Position numbers and translations under genes: made by a program
Notes under the pieces: generated by a model
Seen by the model: only the letters and a program-made list of their open reading frames with translations
What the model was told of the DNA's origin: nothing
Databases searched by the model: none
Source of the DNA: Bacillota bacterium
Lineage (GTDB): Bacteria; Bacillota; Clostridia; Christensenellales; SZUA-584
Assembly (NCBI GenBank): GCA_023410475.1
Contig: JAEYPS010000029.1
Coordinates: forward strand, 41,403 to 105,402
Direction of reading: 5' to 3'
Length of the DNA stretch: 64,000 nt
Shown here: one piece after another, positions 55,672 through 64,000 of the stretch
How the letters are laid out: every line of letters begins with the position of its first letter
Numbering within the stretch: position 1 is the stretch's first letter

Positions 55672-55905
55672 ATGAAGATCAAAAACATTACCCAGCCCCA
55701 GAAGTTTTTCGAAATGCTGCAGAAGTGCAAGGGCAAGGTAGAACTGGTTACATCAGAAGGCGACAGGCTTAATCTGAAATCAACGCTTTGCCAGTACATT
55801 ATGCTGACACAGATGTTTTCGGAAGCTAAGATCGGCGAAATCGAGCTTTTGGTTTCGGAACCCGAGGATCTGAGCCTGCTTCTCAATTATCTCGTAAGAG
55901 GATAA
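55672..55905 (+). CDS. small conserved clostridial protein of unknown function
   Basis: 77 residues: MKIKNITQPQKFFEMLQKC, KGKVELVTSEGDRLNLKS, then SEPEDLSLLLNYLVRG. AGGAGG precedes the ATG, and promoter and terminator make it a single-gene unit with signs of good expression. I recall near-identical proteins in many Lachnospiraceae and other Clostridia, often wrongly labelled polyA polymerase. The size and pattern suggest one compact alpha/beta domain that binds a partner rather than an enzyme; no function is known to me. Confidence 0.8.
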   Translation: MKIKNITQPQKFFEMLQKCKGKVELVTSEGDRLNLKSTLCQYIMLTQMFSEAKIGEIELLVSEPEDLSLLLNYLVRG

Positions 55906-55921
55906 GAAAGGAGCTAAGTCT

Positions 55922-55946
55922 AAGCCGCTTTTTGAGTGGCTTTTTT
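55922..55946 (+). terminator. terminator of the 77-aa protein gene
   Basis: AAGCC...C and G...GGCTT arms (one mismatch) with a T-rich loop, then TTTTTT. 17 bases after the stop. Confidence 0.8.
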
Positions 55947-56028
55947 ATTTTAAAGCTATTTTCTGTCCATATTTTGGAACAGTCATTATAATATAATCAT
56001 TAAAAATTTTCATTTTGCCGGGGTTTAT

Positions 56029-59000
56029 ATGGGTGTAACGGTGATAACGGGGCGCTCGGGTAGCGGAAAGAGCCGCTTTCTGATGGCGCATATAAAGAAC
56101 ATTATTAAAGACCCGTTCGCGAAAATCTTTGTTGTCGTGCCCGGACAGCTTACTTTCGAGACAGAAAAGAAAATAATGCAAAGCTGCGGCGTGGCGGGCA
56201 TACTCGGCCTCGAAGTAACGAGCATACAAAGGCTCGCCTTCAGCGTGCTCAGTGAGGCCGGAAGCTGTTCGTTCATTTCAAACGCCCAAAAAGCGCTGAT
56301 CGTGGGAAGGGCGCTTGAGCAAGAGGGCTTCGGGGCTATAGAAGGCCTCGAGGAATGCACGGCCGAGCTTATGACGAGGCTCAAAAGCTTCTGCCAGACA
56401 CCAAAAAGCTTAAAAGACGCCGCAAAAAACATAAATGACGGGGAGCTTCAAAGAAAGCTTTTAAAAACAGCGCGTCTGTATGAGCGGTATACGGAGCTGT
56501 GCGCCGGAAGGCCGGATCTTTCCGACATATATGGTATTGCGGCGGCAGCCGCGGCAAAGGCGGAGTTCCTTAAAGGCGCCCATATTGTTATCGACGGCCT
56601 CGACAGCGCTTCTCCCGCGGTGATGAAGTTTTTGACCGAGGTCATAAGGCTTTCGTCCGATGCCGTCGCGGCGTTCAGGGGAGGCGGCGAAAACTACGGG
56701 GATCTCTTCTCATCCGAGGAGGCCGACATGAGGCGCTTCATAGAAGCGGCGAAGAGAGGCGGCAAGAGCGTAAAGCAGATAAAGGCGCAACAGCCCGCGA
56801 GATACGGCTGCGAAGAGCTCGCGTACCTTGAAGCTAATCTGTACAGATATCCGTACAAGCCTTATGAGGGCGAAGCCGCGAATATAAGGCTCATAGAAGC
56901 CCGCAGCGCCGATGAAGAGGTGGATATGCTGGCACTGGGCATACTCGAGGAGCTGCGGGAGGGAAGGCGTTTTCGCGATATTGCGGTCGTGGGCGGAGGA
57001 GTTGACGCTTACCTGCCCGCTATAAAGCAAGCGTTCGCGCAGTGCGGCATAGCTTGGTTTTACGACGAGAGAAGGGCGCTTTCAGGCAACACGCTCTTTG
57101 AGTTTTTGCATGACGCTATATCGGCGGCGGCGGGAGATGCGGCGGCAATTGAGGGCTATGTCTACAGCGCGTATTCTCCTCTTGAGGCCGGCGAAAGGCA
57201 GCGGATAAGGAAATACGCCAAAGCATACGCTCTTCGAGGGTGGCACTTTCTCAATCCGTTTTTCAGGGGGGACAGCGAAGCCGCGGAAGCCATAAGGCAA
57301 AAAGCAATGAGGCCTCTTGGAATGCTCACACGAGGCATTGCCGCAAAGACAGCATACGAACAGATAGAAGCCGTGAAGAGCTTTTTTGAGGCCTGCGGCG
57401 CGAATGAGGCTCTCGAAGCGTTCTGCGAAAGTATTAACCGAGAGGACACCCGCGCTGAGCACGAGTACTTCTCTCAGGTATGGGAGAAGTCCGCTGAAGC
57501 ATTGGATGGCATTGCCGAAGTATACGGTGACAGGCATATAGAGCCCAAAACGCTGTGCAGCGCCGTAAAGACTGCGTTTTCGGCGACGAAGATAGCGCTG
57601 ATACCACCATCGACAGATGAGGTCGGCATATACGATATTTCCGTATGGAGGCCTTCCGACACAGACGTGCTGTTCGCGATAGGCGTGCACGACGGCGTGT
57701 GGCCCGCGAAGGACGACGGAGCGGGAATAATGTCGCGCGCGGAGAGGGAGGCTCTTTTTGCGGCGGGGCTCGATATCGGCGTCTACGATCCGTCGTCGGA
57801 AAAGCTCAAGGTCTACACGGCGCTCAGCAAGCCGAAGCAGAGGCTGTATATAAGCTGGAACTCCAAGACCGGACAGCCTTCTATCATGGTAGACAGGGTA
57901 AAGAGGCTGTTCCCGGGGCTTAAACGTATTGATCCGCAAAACGCTGTTAAACCGGATGCGCAGGCAGGAGTTCTGGGGCAGATGGCGGCTGCTCTTACCG
58001 GAGCAAGGGTTTCGGAAAACATGCTCGGCGTATGCTCGGCGCTGATGAAGCGGCCGGGCTGGAGCGAGAAGGCTGAGCGGATGCTGCTGAGGGACAACGC
58101 AGCGATACCGCTGGACGAAACCGAAGCGGCTGCTTTGTACGGCGGCATACGGTGCAGCGCAACGAGGATAGAGGACTATTACCGCTGCCCGTTCAAGCAC
58201 TTCCTTGACTTCGGCGTAAAGGCGCAGCCCGAGCGCGATTATACAAACGACAAGGTGGATACGGGAACGTACATGCACCTTGCGCTCGACATCTTCACTA
58301 AGAAGCTGCTTGAGGATGGAGCGGATATAAAGCAGCTTTCAGAAGCCGATACGGAATATCGCATGAGAGAGGCAGCTGCGCAGGCGGCGGCGCGGCACGA
58401 TGGAGGCAAACTGATGCTCGACGAGAGGTTCGCGCTGCAATACGAGTTATTGCAAAACGAGCTTGTGAACACGGCGCTTCGTATAAGGGCGCACTTTGCC
58501 GGCAGCGGGGCGAAGATAATCTCGAGCGAGCAGGAGTTTTTGGGCTACAGCGTCGATACGGAATCCGGCGAGGTTATGATAACAGGCAAGATAGACAGGA
58601 TTGACGCCGCCGAGGGCTACTTTCGCGTAGTCGATTACAAATCGTCCGCGGCGGATTTCTCATTAAAGGATTTCGCGGGAGGCGTTAAAATACAGCTTCC
58701 CGTCTATATAGGCGCGGCAAAGAGGCTTATGGAGAGCGCGGGGACGGGCCTTGAGCCAGCCGGAGGCTATTACATGAGGATAGGCGACGCATACCGGGAC
58801 AGCGAGGAGGCGGTCGCCAAGGCGGCGAGGCTTTCGGGTATATCATTGAGCGATGCTGAGGCTCTCTCGTCGCTGAGCGCGGTGAATGAGGACGGCAGCT
58901 TTGCCGCCATAGACCAGGCTCTCAAGGCTTCGGGCGGTCTGCGCAGTAAGAACAGGCACTTTACAGCAGAGGAGATGGCGAGGCTGCTCGAATACGCAGA

Positions 59001-59208
59001 CGGTATGATAAAGAGCGCCGCGGAGGCGATATACGCAGGCTGCAACGCAATAAATCCGGCGGAAGGCATAACGGGAGGAGACGCGTGCGCCTATTGCGGG
59101 TACGGCAGCGTTTGCAGGATGGACGCGGCATATGAAGGAAATGCTGCAAGAACGGTCTCAGCGGGCCCGCTTTTCGGAAACGAGGAGGACGTCGATGAGT
59201 TGGAATGA
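56029..59208 (+). CDS. addB: ATP-dependent nuclease subunit AddB
   Basis: 1059 residues. With AddA it forms the AddAB helicase-nuclease that resects double-strand breaks, responds to Chi and loads RecA. Seen: Walker A GRSGSGKS at 8-15, the nuclease domain (ITGKIDRIDAAEGYFRVVDYKSS, about 848-870), and the four Cys for the [4Fe-4S] cluster: one in YYRCPFKHFLDFG (near 719) and three in GDACAYCGYGSVC (about 1024-1034). AddB is helicase-inactive but holds one of two nuclease sites and the Chi-scanning site. Length a little below B. subtilis AddB (1166). Ribosome binding site weak (GGGG). addA overlaps its end. Confidence 0.95.
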   Translation: MGVTVITGRSGSGKSRFLMAHIKNIIKDPFAKIFVVVPGQLTFETEKKIMQSCGVAGILGLEVTSIQRLAFSVLSEAGSCSFISNAQKALIVGRALEQEGFGAIEGLEECTAELMTRLKSFCQTPKSLKDAAKNINDGELQRKLLKTARLYERYTELCAGRPDLSDIYGIAAAAAAKAEFLKGAHIVIDGLDSASPAVMKFLTEVIRLSSDAVAAFRGGGENYGDLFSSEEADMRRFIEAAKRGGKSVKQIKAQQPARYGCEELAYLEANLYRYPYKPYEGEAANIRLIEARSADEEVDMLALGILEELREGRRFRDIAVVGGGVDAYLPAIKQAFAQCGIAWFYDERRALSGNTLFEFLHDAISAAAGDAAAIEGYVYSAYSPLEAGERQRIRKYAKAYALRGWHFLNPFFRGDSEAAEAIRQKAMRPLGMLTRGIAAKTAYEQIEAVKSFFEACGANEALEAFCESINREDTRAEHEYFSQVWEKSAEALDGIAEVYGDRHIEPKTLCSAVKTAFSATKIALIPPSTDEVGIYDISVWRPSDTDVLFAIGVHDGVWPAKDDGAGIMSRAEREALFAAGLDIGVYDPSSEKLKVYTALSKPKQRLYISWNSKTGQPSIMVDRVKRLFPGLKRIDPQNAVKPDAQAGVLGQMAAALTGARVSENMLGVCSALMKRPGWSEKAERMLLRDNAAIPLDETEAAALYGGIRCSATRIEDYYRCPFKHFLDFGVKAQPERDYTNDKVDTGTYMHLALDIFTKKLLEDGADIKQLSEADTEYRMREAAAQAAARHDGGKLMLDERFALQYELLQNELVNTALRIRAHFAGSGAKIISSEQEFLGYSVDTESGEVMITGKIDRIDAAEGYFRVVDYKSSAADFSLKDFAGGVKIQLPVYIGAAKRLMESAGTGLEPAGGYYMRIGDAYRDSEEAVAKAARLSGISLSDAEALSSLSAVNEDGSFAAIDQALKASGGLRSKNRHFTAEEMARLLEYADGMIKSAAEAIYAGCNAINPAEGITGGDACAYCGYGSVCRMDAAYEGNAARTVSAGPLFGNEEDVDELE

Positions 59209-62200
59209 GCGCCAGCTTGAGGCAATAACCGCAAGGGGAAGCAGCGTCGTTATATCGGCGGCTGCGGGCAGCGGAAAGACGAGCGTGCTTACAGAGAGAG
59301 TGCTTCGGCTCATAGAAGAGGGCGAAGACATAGAGTGGATGCTCATCGTAACGTTCACGAACCTCGCGGCGGGAGAGATGAAAGAGAGGATATTCCGCAG
59401 GCTCCAGGAGGCGGGAGGCGCAAGGCTCGCGGCGCAGGCCGAGAAGTGCGCGTTCGCCGACATATCGACGATACACGCGTTTTGCGGCAGGGTGATACGC
59501 GACAATTTCGAGCAGGCGGGGGTCTCACCCTCAGCATCGGTAGCCGACGAGGCTACGATAAGAGCCATGAAGGAGCGCGCGATGGACGACGCGGCCGAGA
59601 GCGCGGCGCGCAGCAAAGCACTGAGAGGTTTTCTCGAGGCGTTTTCTTCCCGCGGTGACATGCAGCGCATAAAGGACGCGGCGTTTGCGATATACGACAG
59701 AGTAATAAGCCAGAAGGAACCTCTTGCGTGGCTTGAGCGAGCCGAGGCAAATTTCAGCACGGACGAGTTTGTAAAAGTTCTGTTTGATGAGTACAAGCAG
59801 ATGGTATGCGAAGCGGCGGCGGAAGCGTCGCTGCACCTTGAAAAAAGGTCGGCGATATGGGCGGAGCGCGGGTTTTGCGAGGATGCCGGCATGAGCGAGA
59901 ACGAGCGAATGCAGATGCTGCGCACGGCGCAGGGCATTTGTATGCAAAGCGTCTGCATACCTAGGATAGCGCAAATAAATGTTGCTCAGAAAGGCGCTCC
60001 TAACAGGGATAGCAGGACGCACACGAACAGGGCCAATAAATGCTTCGCGGGGCTCGAGGCTTACGAGGGAGATTTTTACGGCAAGGCGCGCTCGGAGCTG
60101 ACCGCGGCTAAAGACGACGCCAAGGCGTTTTTGGACATAACGCGGGATTTTATGAAGCGGTACGCTGCGCTCAAAAGGCAAAAAGGAGTGCTCGACCACG
60201 ACGATTTGATACACTTCGCGCTCAGGGCGCTCAGCGTTCCCGAAATAGCGGCCAGATACCGCGAGAAGTACTCGCATGTGTTCGTGGACGAGTATCAGGA
60301 TATAAACGACGCCCAGAACGCTATATTGAAGCTCGTGCAGCGCGAGAGCAACGCCTTTACCGTGGGCGACGTCAAGCAGTGTATATACATGTTCAGGGAG
60401 TCGAACCCGGAGCTGTTGAATTTGAGGTGCGCAGAGCTTAGAAACAAAGGGCTCGTGGAGATGAACACTAACTACCGAAGCGAGCCGGGGGTTATAAGCT
60501 TTATAAACGGCGTTATGAAGCATATGATGACGCCGGAAGCGGGGGGTGTCGAGTACTCCGGAGGCCAGATGCTCGAAGCGGGGCGCTGCGGAGAAGGACA
60601 TGCCGATATATTGCTGGCCAGCAGGGAGCAAAAAGGCAGCCTTGAAGCGGAAGGAGCGGCGATAGCGGCTTATATAAAGGAGCTTGTACGCGAAGGTTAT
60701 CGCTTTGGGGATATTGCGGTGCTGCGCCACGAGGTGTCGGCCTCGGGAAGGCATATAGCTAAGGCGCTCGAGGATTCCGGCATACCGGTCTTAAGCGTCT
60801 CGGACGCGGACGCGCGTTTCAGCGAACTCGGGGTGTTTCTGAATCTCGTGGCGCTCGTGGACGGTTCGGCGGGAGATACTGCGCTGCTCTGTGTTATGAG
60901 GTATCCGCACTTCGGGTTTACCGAGCCCGAGCTTGCCGCCGTGCGGCTGGCTCAGAGCGGCGAGCCCGAAGACGCAAGCTTTTACTGCGCAGCGCAGACA
61001 TATGACAAAGAAGACGTTCTCGGCCTTAAGCTGAAGCGTTTCTTTGCGGAGATTGAGCGATTGAGGCTGCTTTCTCGGTGCTTGAAGCTGCCCGACTTTT
61101 TGATGAGGCTAAGGCGAGAGGCAGAGTTTTGCGAATACGCGCTGACGTCGCCGGGGGGCGCAGCGAGCGACAGCGCCATAAGCTCGCTTATTAGCACGGT
61201 TTCGGCGATAGACGGAGCTCGGCTCGGCGATATAAGCGGTATAGCAGAGCGGATGGGAGCCGCAAAGCAGCAGCAAAAGCCGGGAGAAGCGGACGCCGTA
61301 TACCTGACGACGATACACAAATCGAAAGGCCTCGAGTTCCCCGCGGTCATACTCTCGGGCATGCATAAGACGATAAACCAGAGGGACGCAGCGGGGCCGG
61401 TGCTTGTGGGAAGGGCGCTCGGGCTTGCGCTGGACATCGTGGACGGGAAGTCGCGCGTAAGAAAGCAGACGCTGCACAGGATGGCTGTGGCGCGCGCAAT
61501 GAAGCACGAGACGATATCCGAGACGGTAAGGCTTTTGTATGTGGGCATGACGCGCGCCTCAAAAAGGCTCGCTGTGCTTGGAGCGGGGGACGGGATAAAG
61601 GAGAGGTGGCTGGGGCCGCTGCCGGAGGGCTGGCAGCTTAAAGCAACGACGTATTTCGATCTCATAATGCCAGCGGCCGCTGCGATGTGCGCGCAGCAGG
61701 GGTCTGACATCAACAACACGGTAAGATTAATGAACGAAGCTCCGCCCGAAGCTCAGACATGCGGCAAGGCTGAGAGGCTAGCCGCGCTGTTTGAGACGGC
61801 GGTTTCCGCTCCCGAAGCGGATATGTGCGCCGTATACAGGTATGAGAGCGACCTCGGGGTGCCGTCAAAGGTAAGCGTCTCGGCGCTCAAGAGGGTGCAC
61901 GAGCCGCAAGTAATAAGGCCTCAGTATGCGCCGAGCGATGATACCGTCTCCGCCGCCGAGAGGGGCACGCTCATGCACAGGCTGCTGCAAAAGATAGGGT
62001 TCGAAAGTAAAAGCGAACATCAGGTGAGAGCGCGCATAGAAGAGCTGGCTCGGGAAGGGACAATAGACGCGCGGCTTGCGGAGTATGCCGACCCTATGAG
62101 CATATCGCGGTTTTTGCATAGCCCGCTCGCGGAGCGCGCGCGAAACGCGGCAAGGCGGCTTGTCGAGGCTCCGTTCTGCCTCGGCGTGAAAGCGAGCGAG

Positions 62201-62452
62201 CTCGGGCTTCGGGAATCGGACGAGAGCGTCATCGTGCAGGGAGTCATAGACATGTGCTTTTTAGAGGATGGGCGATGGGTCGTAGTTGACTACAAAACGG
62301 ACAGCATCAGAGGCTCTTTGGAAGAAGCAGCGGCAAAATACAACACCCAGCTTTCGCTGTACGCCCGGGCGCTCGAAGAGATAACAGGGTGTCCTGTTAA
62401 AGAGAAAACAGTATATTTTCTCTCGGTGGGGCAGGCGGTCTCGCTTCAGTAA
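59195..62452 (+). CDS. addA: ATP-dependent helicase/nuclease subunit AddA
   Basis: 1085 residues from the ATG at 59195, which has GAGGA upstream and overlaps the addB end by 14 bases; an earlier ATG (59132) lies inside addB. UvrD-type helicase: MSWNERQLEAITARG, Walker A AAAGSGKTS (about 22-30), VDEYQDIND (about 362), TNYRSEPG, TTIHKSKGLEFPAVIL and RLLYVGMTRASKRL. The C-terminal nuclease domain has VVDYKTDS (about 1030). Shorter than B. subtilis AddA (1232), with no missing motif seen. The motor subunit of AddAB. Confidence 0.95.
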   Translation: MSWNERQLEAITARGSSVVISAAAGSGKTSVLTERVLRLIEEGEDIEWMLIVTFTNLAAGEMKERIFRRLQEAGGARLAAQAEKCAFADISTIHAFCGRVIRDNFEQAGVSPSASVADEATIRAMKERAMDDAAESAARSKALRGFLEAFSSRGDMQRIKDAAFAIYDRVISQKEPLAWLERAEANFSTDEFVKVLFDEYKQMVCEAAAEASLHLEKRSAIWAERGFCEDAGMSENERMQMLRTAQGICMQSVCIPRIAQINVAQKGAPNRDSRTHTNRANKCFAGLEAYEGDFYGKARSELTAAKDDAKAFLDITRDFMKRYAALKRQKGVLDHDDLIHFALRALSVPEIAARYREKYSHVFVDEYQDINDAQNAILKLVQRESNAFTVGDVKQCIYMFRESNPELLNLRCAELRNKGLVEMNTNYRSEPGVISFINGVMKHMMTPEAGGVEYSGGQMLEAGRCGEGHADILLASREQKGSLEAEGAAIAAYIKELVREGYRFGDIAVLRHEVSASGRHIAKALEDSGIPVLSVSDADARFSELGVFLNLVALVDGSAGDTALLCVMRYPHFGFTEPELAAVRLAQSGEPEDASFYCAAQTYDKEDVLGLKLKRFFAEIERLRLLSRCLKLPDFLMRLRREAEFCEYALTSPGGAASDSAISSLISTVSAIDGARLGDISGIAERMGAAKQQQKPGEADAVYLTTIHKSKGLEFPAVILSGMHKTINQRDAAGPVLVGRALGLALDIVDGKSRVRKQTLHRMAVARAMKHETISETVRLLYVGMTRASKRLAVLGAGDGIKERWLGPLPEGWQLKATTYFDLIMPAAAAMCAQQGSDINNTVRLMNEAPPEAQTCGKAERLAALFETAVSAPEADMCAVYRYESDLGVPSKVSVSALKRVHEPQVIRPQYAPSDDTVSAAERGTLMHRLLQKIGFESKSEHQVRARIEELAREGTIDARLAEYADPMSISRFLHSPLAERARNAARRLVEAPFCLGVKASELGLRESDESVIVQGVIDMCFLEDGRWVVVDYKTDSIRGSLEEAAAKYNTQLSLYARALEEITGCPVKEKTVYFLSVGQAVSLQ

Positions 62453-62472
62453 TATAGAACATTCTATCGTGG

Positions 62473-62516
62473 TTATCCACTGAAAAGTACAGGTTATCCA
62501 CAAATAATGTGGATAA
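62473..62516. promoter_or_regulatory. cluster of three DnaA boxes
   Basis: TTATCCACT (62473-62481), TTATCCACA (62494-62502) and the inverted TGTGGATAA (62508-62516), all within 44 bases. The last two boxes are perfect matches to the consensus and form a palindrome GTTATCCAC/GTGGATAAC. A terminator function is possible too, since a CTTTTT lies 7 bases further. Confidence 0.7.
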
Positions 62517-62551
62517 CTCGGGCTTTTTAAGGCGAAACCCGCATAAAAAAA

Positions 62552-62582
62552 TCACCCTTATGTTCAAAGCTTATAAGGGTGA
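62552..62582 (-). terminator. terminator of the SASP gene
   Basis: TCACCCTTA (62552-62560) and TAAGGGTGA (62574-62582), nine base pairs, loop of 13, then seven T on the minus strand. 29 bases after the SASP stop. Confidence 0.92.
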
Positions 62583-62611
62583 CGTTCATGAGAATACTTT
62601 GCGGCGGCGCA

Positions 62612-62830
62612 TTACAGACCCTGCTGCCGCTCTGCCATTTCTATCATCTTCTTTACCATCTGGCCGCCTATCGGGCCGCCCTGAGCGCCGTTGACCTTGC
62701 TCGGAAGGTCTCCCTTATATTCATCGTTGAACTCCTTGCAGTACTGCAGCGCGCCAACTTCCTGAGCGCACTCCATTTTGAATTTCGTCCACGGATGTTC
62801 GGGGCCGTATTTACGCAATCTTGACGACAT
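62612..62830 (-). CDS. alpha/beta-type small acid-soluble spore protein
   Basis: 72 residues from the ATG at 62830 (GGAGG upstream). The C-terminal block NGAQGGPIGGQMVKKMIEMA matches the family signature G-x-(V/I)-GG-x-M-(V/T)-(K/R)-x-(L/M)-(V/I)-E. The N-terminal part (RLRKYGPEHPWTKFKMECAQEVG) differs from the Bacillus SspA type, which has a germination protease site ExIA; here GALQYCKEF follows instead. SASPs bind and protect spore DNA. A strong terminator ends the gene. Confidence 0.88.
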   Translation of the reverse strand: MSSRLRKYGPEHPWTKFKMECAQEVGALQYCKEFNDEYKGDLPSKVNGAQGGPIGGQMVKKMIEMAERQQGL

Positions 62831-63006
62831 ATTATCCTCCTTTCCGCTCTTGTATCCAATAAGACAACAAAAAGCTTTCAATAATATTTTGCACGGAAGT
62901 GCGGCATAATAATCTGTTAATTAATGCATTGATAAATCATGTTTCGCGGAAACTTTATAATAAAAAGAGGGTTTTGCGCCCTAGAACAATTTTAACAATA
63001 ATAGTT

Positions 63007-63495
63007 TCAGTTATTATATATCTTCGGATAAATGTAAGTGTTCTTTACGCGTTTTGATTTATACAAATATAATATCCAAATAACGCCGCTGATCAATGGG
63101 CTGATCAAGGAAGCTGCTCCCAAATTCACGCCAAGGCTGGAAAAGTAGACAAGTACGAAAACATTAAACAAGAAACCCAATGATACCTGAATTACAAACA
63201 GATTTCTGAATAGTATGTTTCGCTTAAAGAGAAAGTAGAGTATTACAGCGGACAACAGTATAACTAATGTGATATCCATTACAATGCCAAAAATTATGAT
63301 ACCTTCAAAATTTGGATCTTGGCCTATTAGTTTTGTCAAGTCAAAGAAGTCCTTAGCGCCCAAAATAATAGAGATAATCCTTCCGATTATAACCAAAACC
63401 AGCCAACCGCCAATTCCGTTAAGAGAAGGGTCATAGTCATTGGGATAGTTGATTGCAGAATCATGTTCATATACCGTTTGTGGTGTCAATTCCAT
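63007..63495 (-). CDS. DUF2569 family membrane protein
   Basis: 162 residues with four membrane segments (about 28-50, 66-90, 98-120, 128-148). The signature GIGGWLVLVIIGRI at the first segment and the end IWILYLYKSKRVKNTYI are typical of DUF2569. Function of the family is unknown. Lower in GC than most neighbours. An upstream AGGGAAAA could be its ribosome binding site. Confidence 0.85.
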   Translation of the reverse strand: MELTPQTVYEHDSAINYPNDYDPSLNGIGGWLVLVIIGRIISIILGAKDFFDLTKLIGQDPNFEGIIIFGIVMDITLVILLSAVILYFLFKRNILFRNLFVIQVSLGFLFNVFVLVYFSSLGVNLGAASLISPLISGVIWILYLYKSKRVKNTYIYPKIYNN

Positions 63496-63719
63496 AATAT
63501 TTTCCCTTTACTTTTATATCATAACAATACTATATAAATCCATGTTAATCAATACTATCCATAATACTTTATTTTGCAGGTGCATCTGGACGGTTGGTGA
63601 TTATGTCACGGTAGTCTGTGAAGGATTGAATTATAATCGCTTTAGATTAAATTTTCACAAAGTTTTGGATTGATAAAGCTGTGATAACGCTGCAAAGCGG
63701 TATAATATAAGGAGAGAAA

Positions 63720-63917
63720 ATGAGCATTGACGTTAATGAAAAGCGGTGCCCGCAAAACCACCGTTGCCCGGCGGTGGCCGTCTGCCCCGCGGGGGCGCTA
63801 AGGCAGCAAGGATACGCGGCGCCGGAGGTAGACGAGGATAAGTGCACAAGCTGCGCAAAGTGCGTGCGGCGCTGCCCAATGGGAGCGCTTTCGCTGAGTA
63901 CGGGGATAACGAAATAG
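63720..63917 (+). CDS. small 4Fe-4S ferredoxin-like protein
   Basis: 65 residues. A complete cluster motif C-x2-C-x2-C-x3-C near 42-52 (CTSCAKCVRRCP), followed by MGALSLS, is a normal 4Fe-4S set; an N-terminal set C10...C16...C22 (RCPQNHRCPAVAVCPAGAL) is related but one Cys pattern is off. So it likely carries one cluster, perhaps a second. AGGAGA precedes the ATG. It lies 30 bases upstream of a flavoprotein disulfide reductase gene on the same strand and may pass electrons to or from it. Confidence 0.85.
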   Translation: MSIDVNEKRCPQNHRCPAVAVCPAGALRQQGYAAPEVDEDKCTSCAKCVRRCPMGALSLSTGITK

Positions 63918-63947
63918 CTGTGAGGCTTTTTGCGTAAGGAGGTTTAT

Positions 63948-64000
63948 ATGTCAAAGAAGGTTTTGATAGTAGGGGGAGTCGCGGGCGGGGCGAGCTGCGC
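63948..64000 (+). CDS. FAD-dependent pyridine nucleotide-disulfide oxidoreductase, N-terminal fragment
   Basis: Only the first 17 codons are in the window: MSKKVLIVGGVAGGASC. GGVAGGASC is the FAD-binding start typical of CoA-disulfide reductase and NADH oxidase (Nox/Cdr) members of the family. AAGGAGG is seven bases upstream. Which of the subfamilies it belongs to cannot be told from the fragment; it follows a small ferredoxin gene. Confidence 0.75.
   Translation, partial: MSKKVLIVGGVAGGASC

Noticed and set aside
62473..62516. Chromosomal replication origin
   Set aside because: Three DnaA boxes but no dnaA, dnaN, rpmH, gyrB or recF near, and no large AT-rich unwinding region next to them.

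Overview
The window is a gene-dense stretch of a spore-forming, probably anaerobic member of the Clostridia (Bacillota). The evidence is spore genes (spoVT, an alpha/beta-type SASP, a ytfJ/gerW-type gene next to its DUF2953 partner), AddAB instead of RecBCD, a PurR-type purine repressor, a yerC-pcrA-ligA cluster like that of Bacillus, strong GGAGG ribosome binding sites and many rho-independent terminators. GC content is moderate (roughly half) and Ile ATA codons are used freely. The exact order cannot be fixed from sequence alone; a Christensenellales- or Oscillospirales-like lineage is a guess. No rRNA, prophage, transposase or CRISPR array is visible.

Layout: 0-4.6 kb pnp, two related lipoproteins on the minus strand, an AT-rich gap with a strong minus-strand terminator, and a small zinc-ribbon protein. 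4.8-13.9 kb is a plus-strand run: a polysaccharide deacetylase, an SSB-like protein, an FAH-family hydrolase, yerC, pcrA, ligA, two unknown genes, DUF2953 and ytfJ. 13.9-24.8 kb is mainly minus strand: YmaF, murC, then (after divergent purR) a glycerol-1-phosphate dehydrogenase, a double PII protein with a double DUF1538 membrane protein, an acetyltransferase, hflK-hflC, a cupredoxin lipoprotein and a small His-containing membrane protein. 24.8-25.7 kb holds an intergenic direct repeat, a tRNA-Pro and a tRNA-Thr gene.

25.7-36.4 kb: an MFS exporter with its own winged-helix regulator, a ctpA-type protease behind a long structured leader, trxB, glmM and glmS (amino-sugar synthesis), acetyltransferases and a UroD/MtaA-like protein. 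36.5-46.9 kb: a DnaJ-like small protein, a conserved gene broken by one TAG codon, a zinc-ribbon membrane protein, cinA, an SDR-nitroreductase-2-hydroxyacid dehydrogenase run, an aconitase gene translationally coupled to two half-size CHR transporter genes, and spoVT. 47.3-53.6 kb: peptide deformylase, a VOC protein, TspO, a DUF3298-type protein, a rhodanese lipoprotein, an AT-rich foreign-looking lipoprotein gene, an M29 aminopeptidase and a glycosyltransferase. 53.8-64 kb: an unrecognised TPR-like protein, a small conserved protein, addB-addA, three DnaA boxes, a SASP, a DUF2569 protein, a small ferredoxin and the first codons of a flavoprotein disulfide reductase.

Most of this is chromosomal housekeeping. 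The parts most worth a second look are the fused PII/DUF1538 pair, the aconitase-CHR-CHR operon, the TPR-like protein before addAB, the DnaA-box trio, the cupredoxin/His-membrane-protein pair, the ctpA leader and the minus-strand terminator with no clear gene near 4.05 kb.
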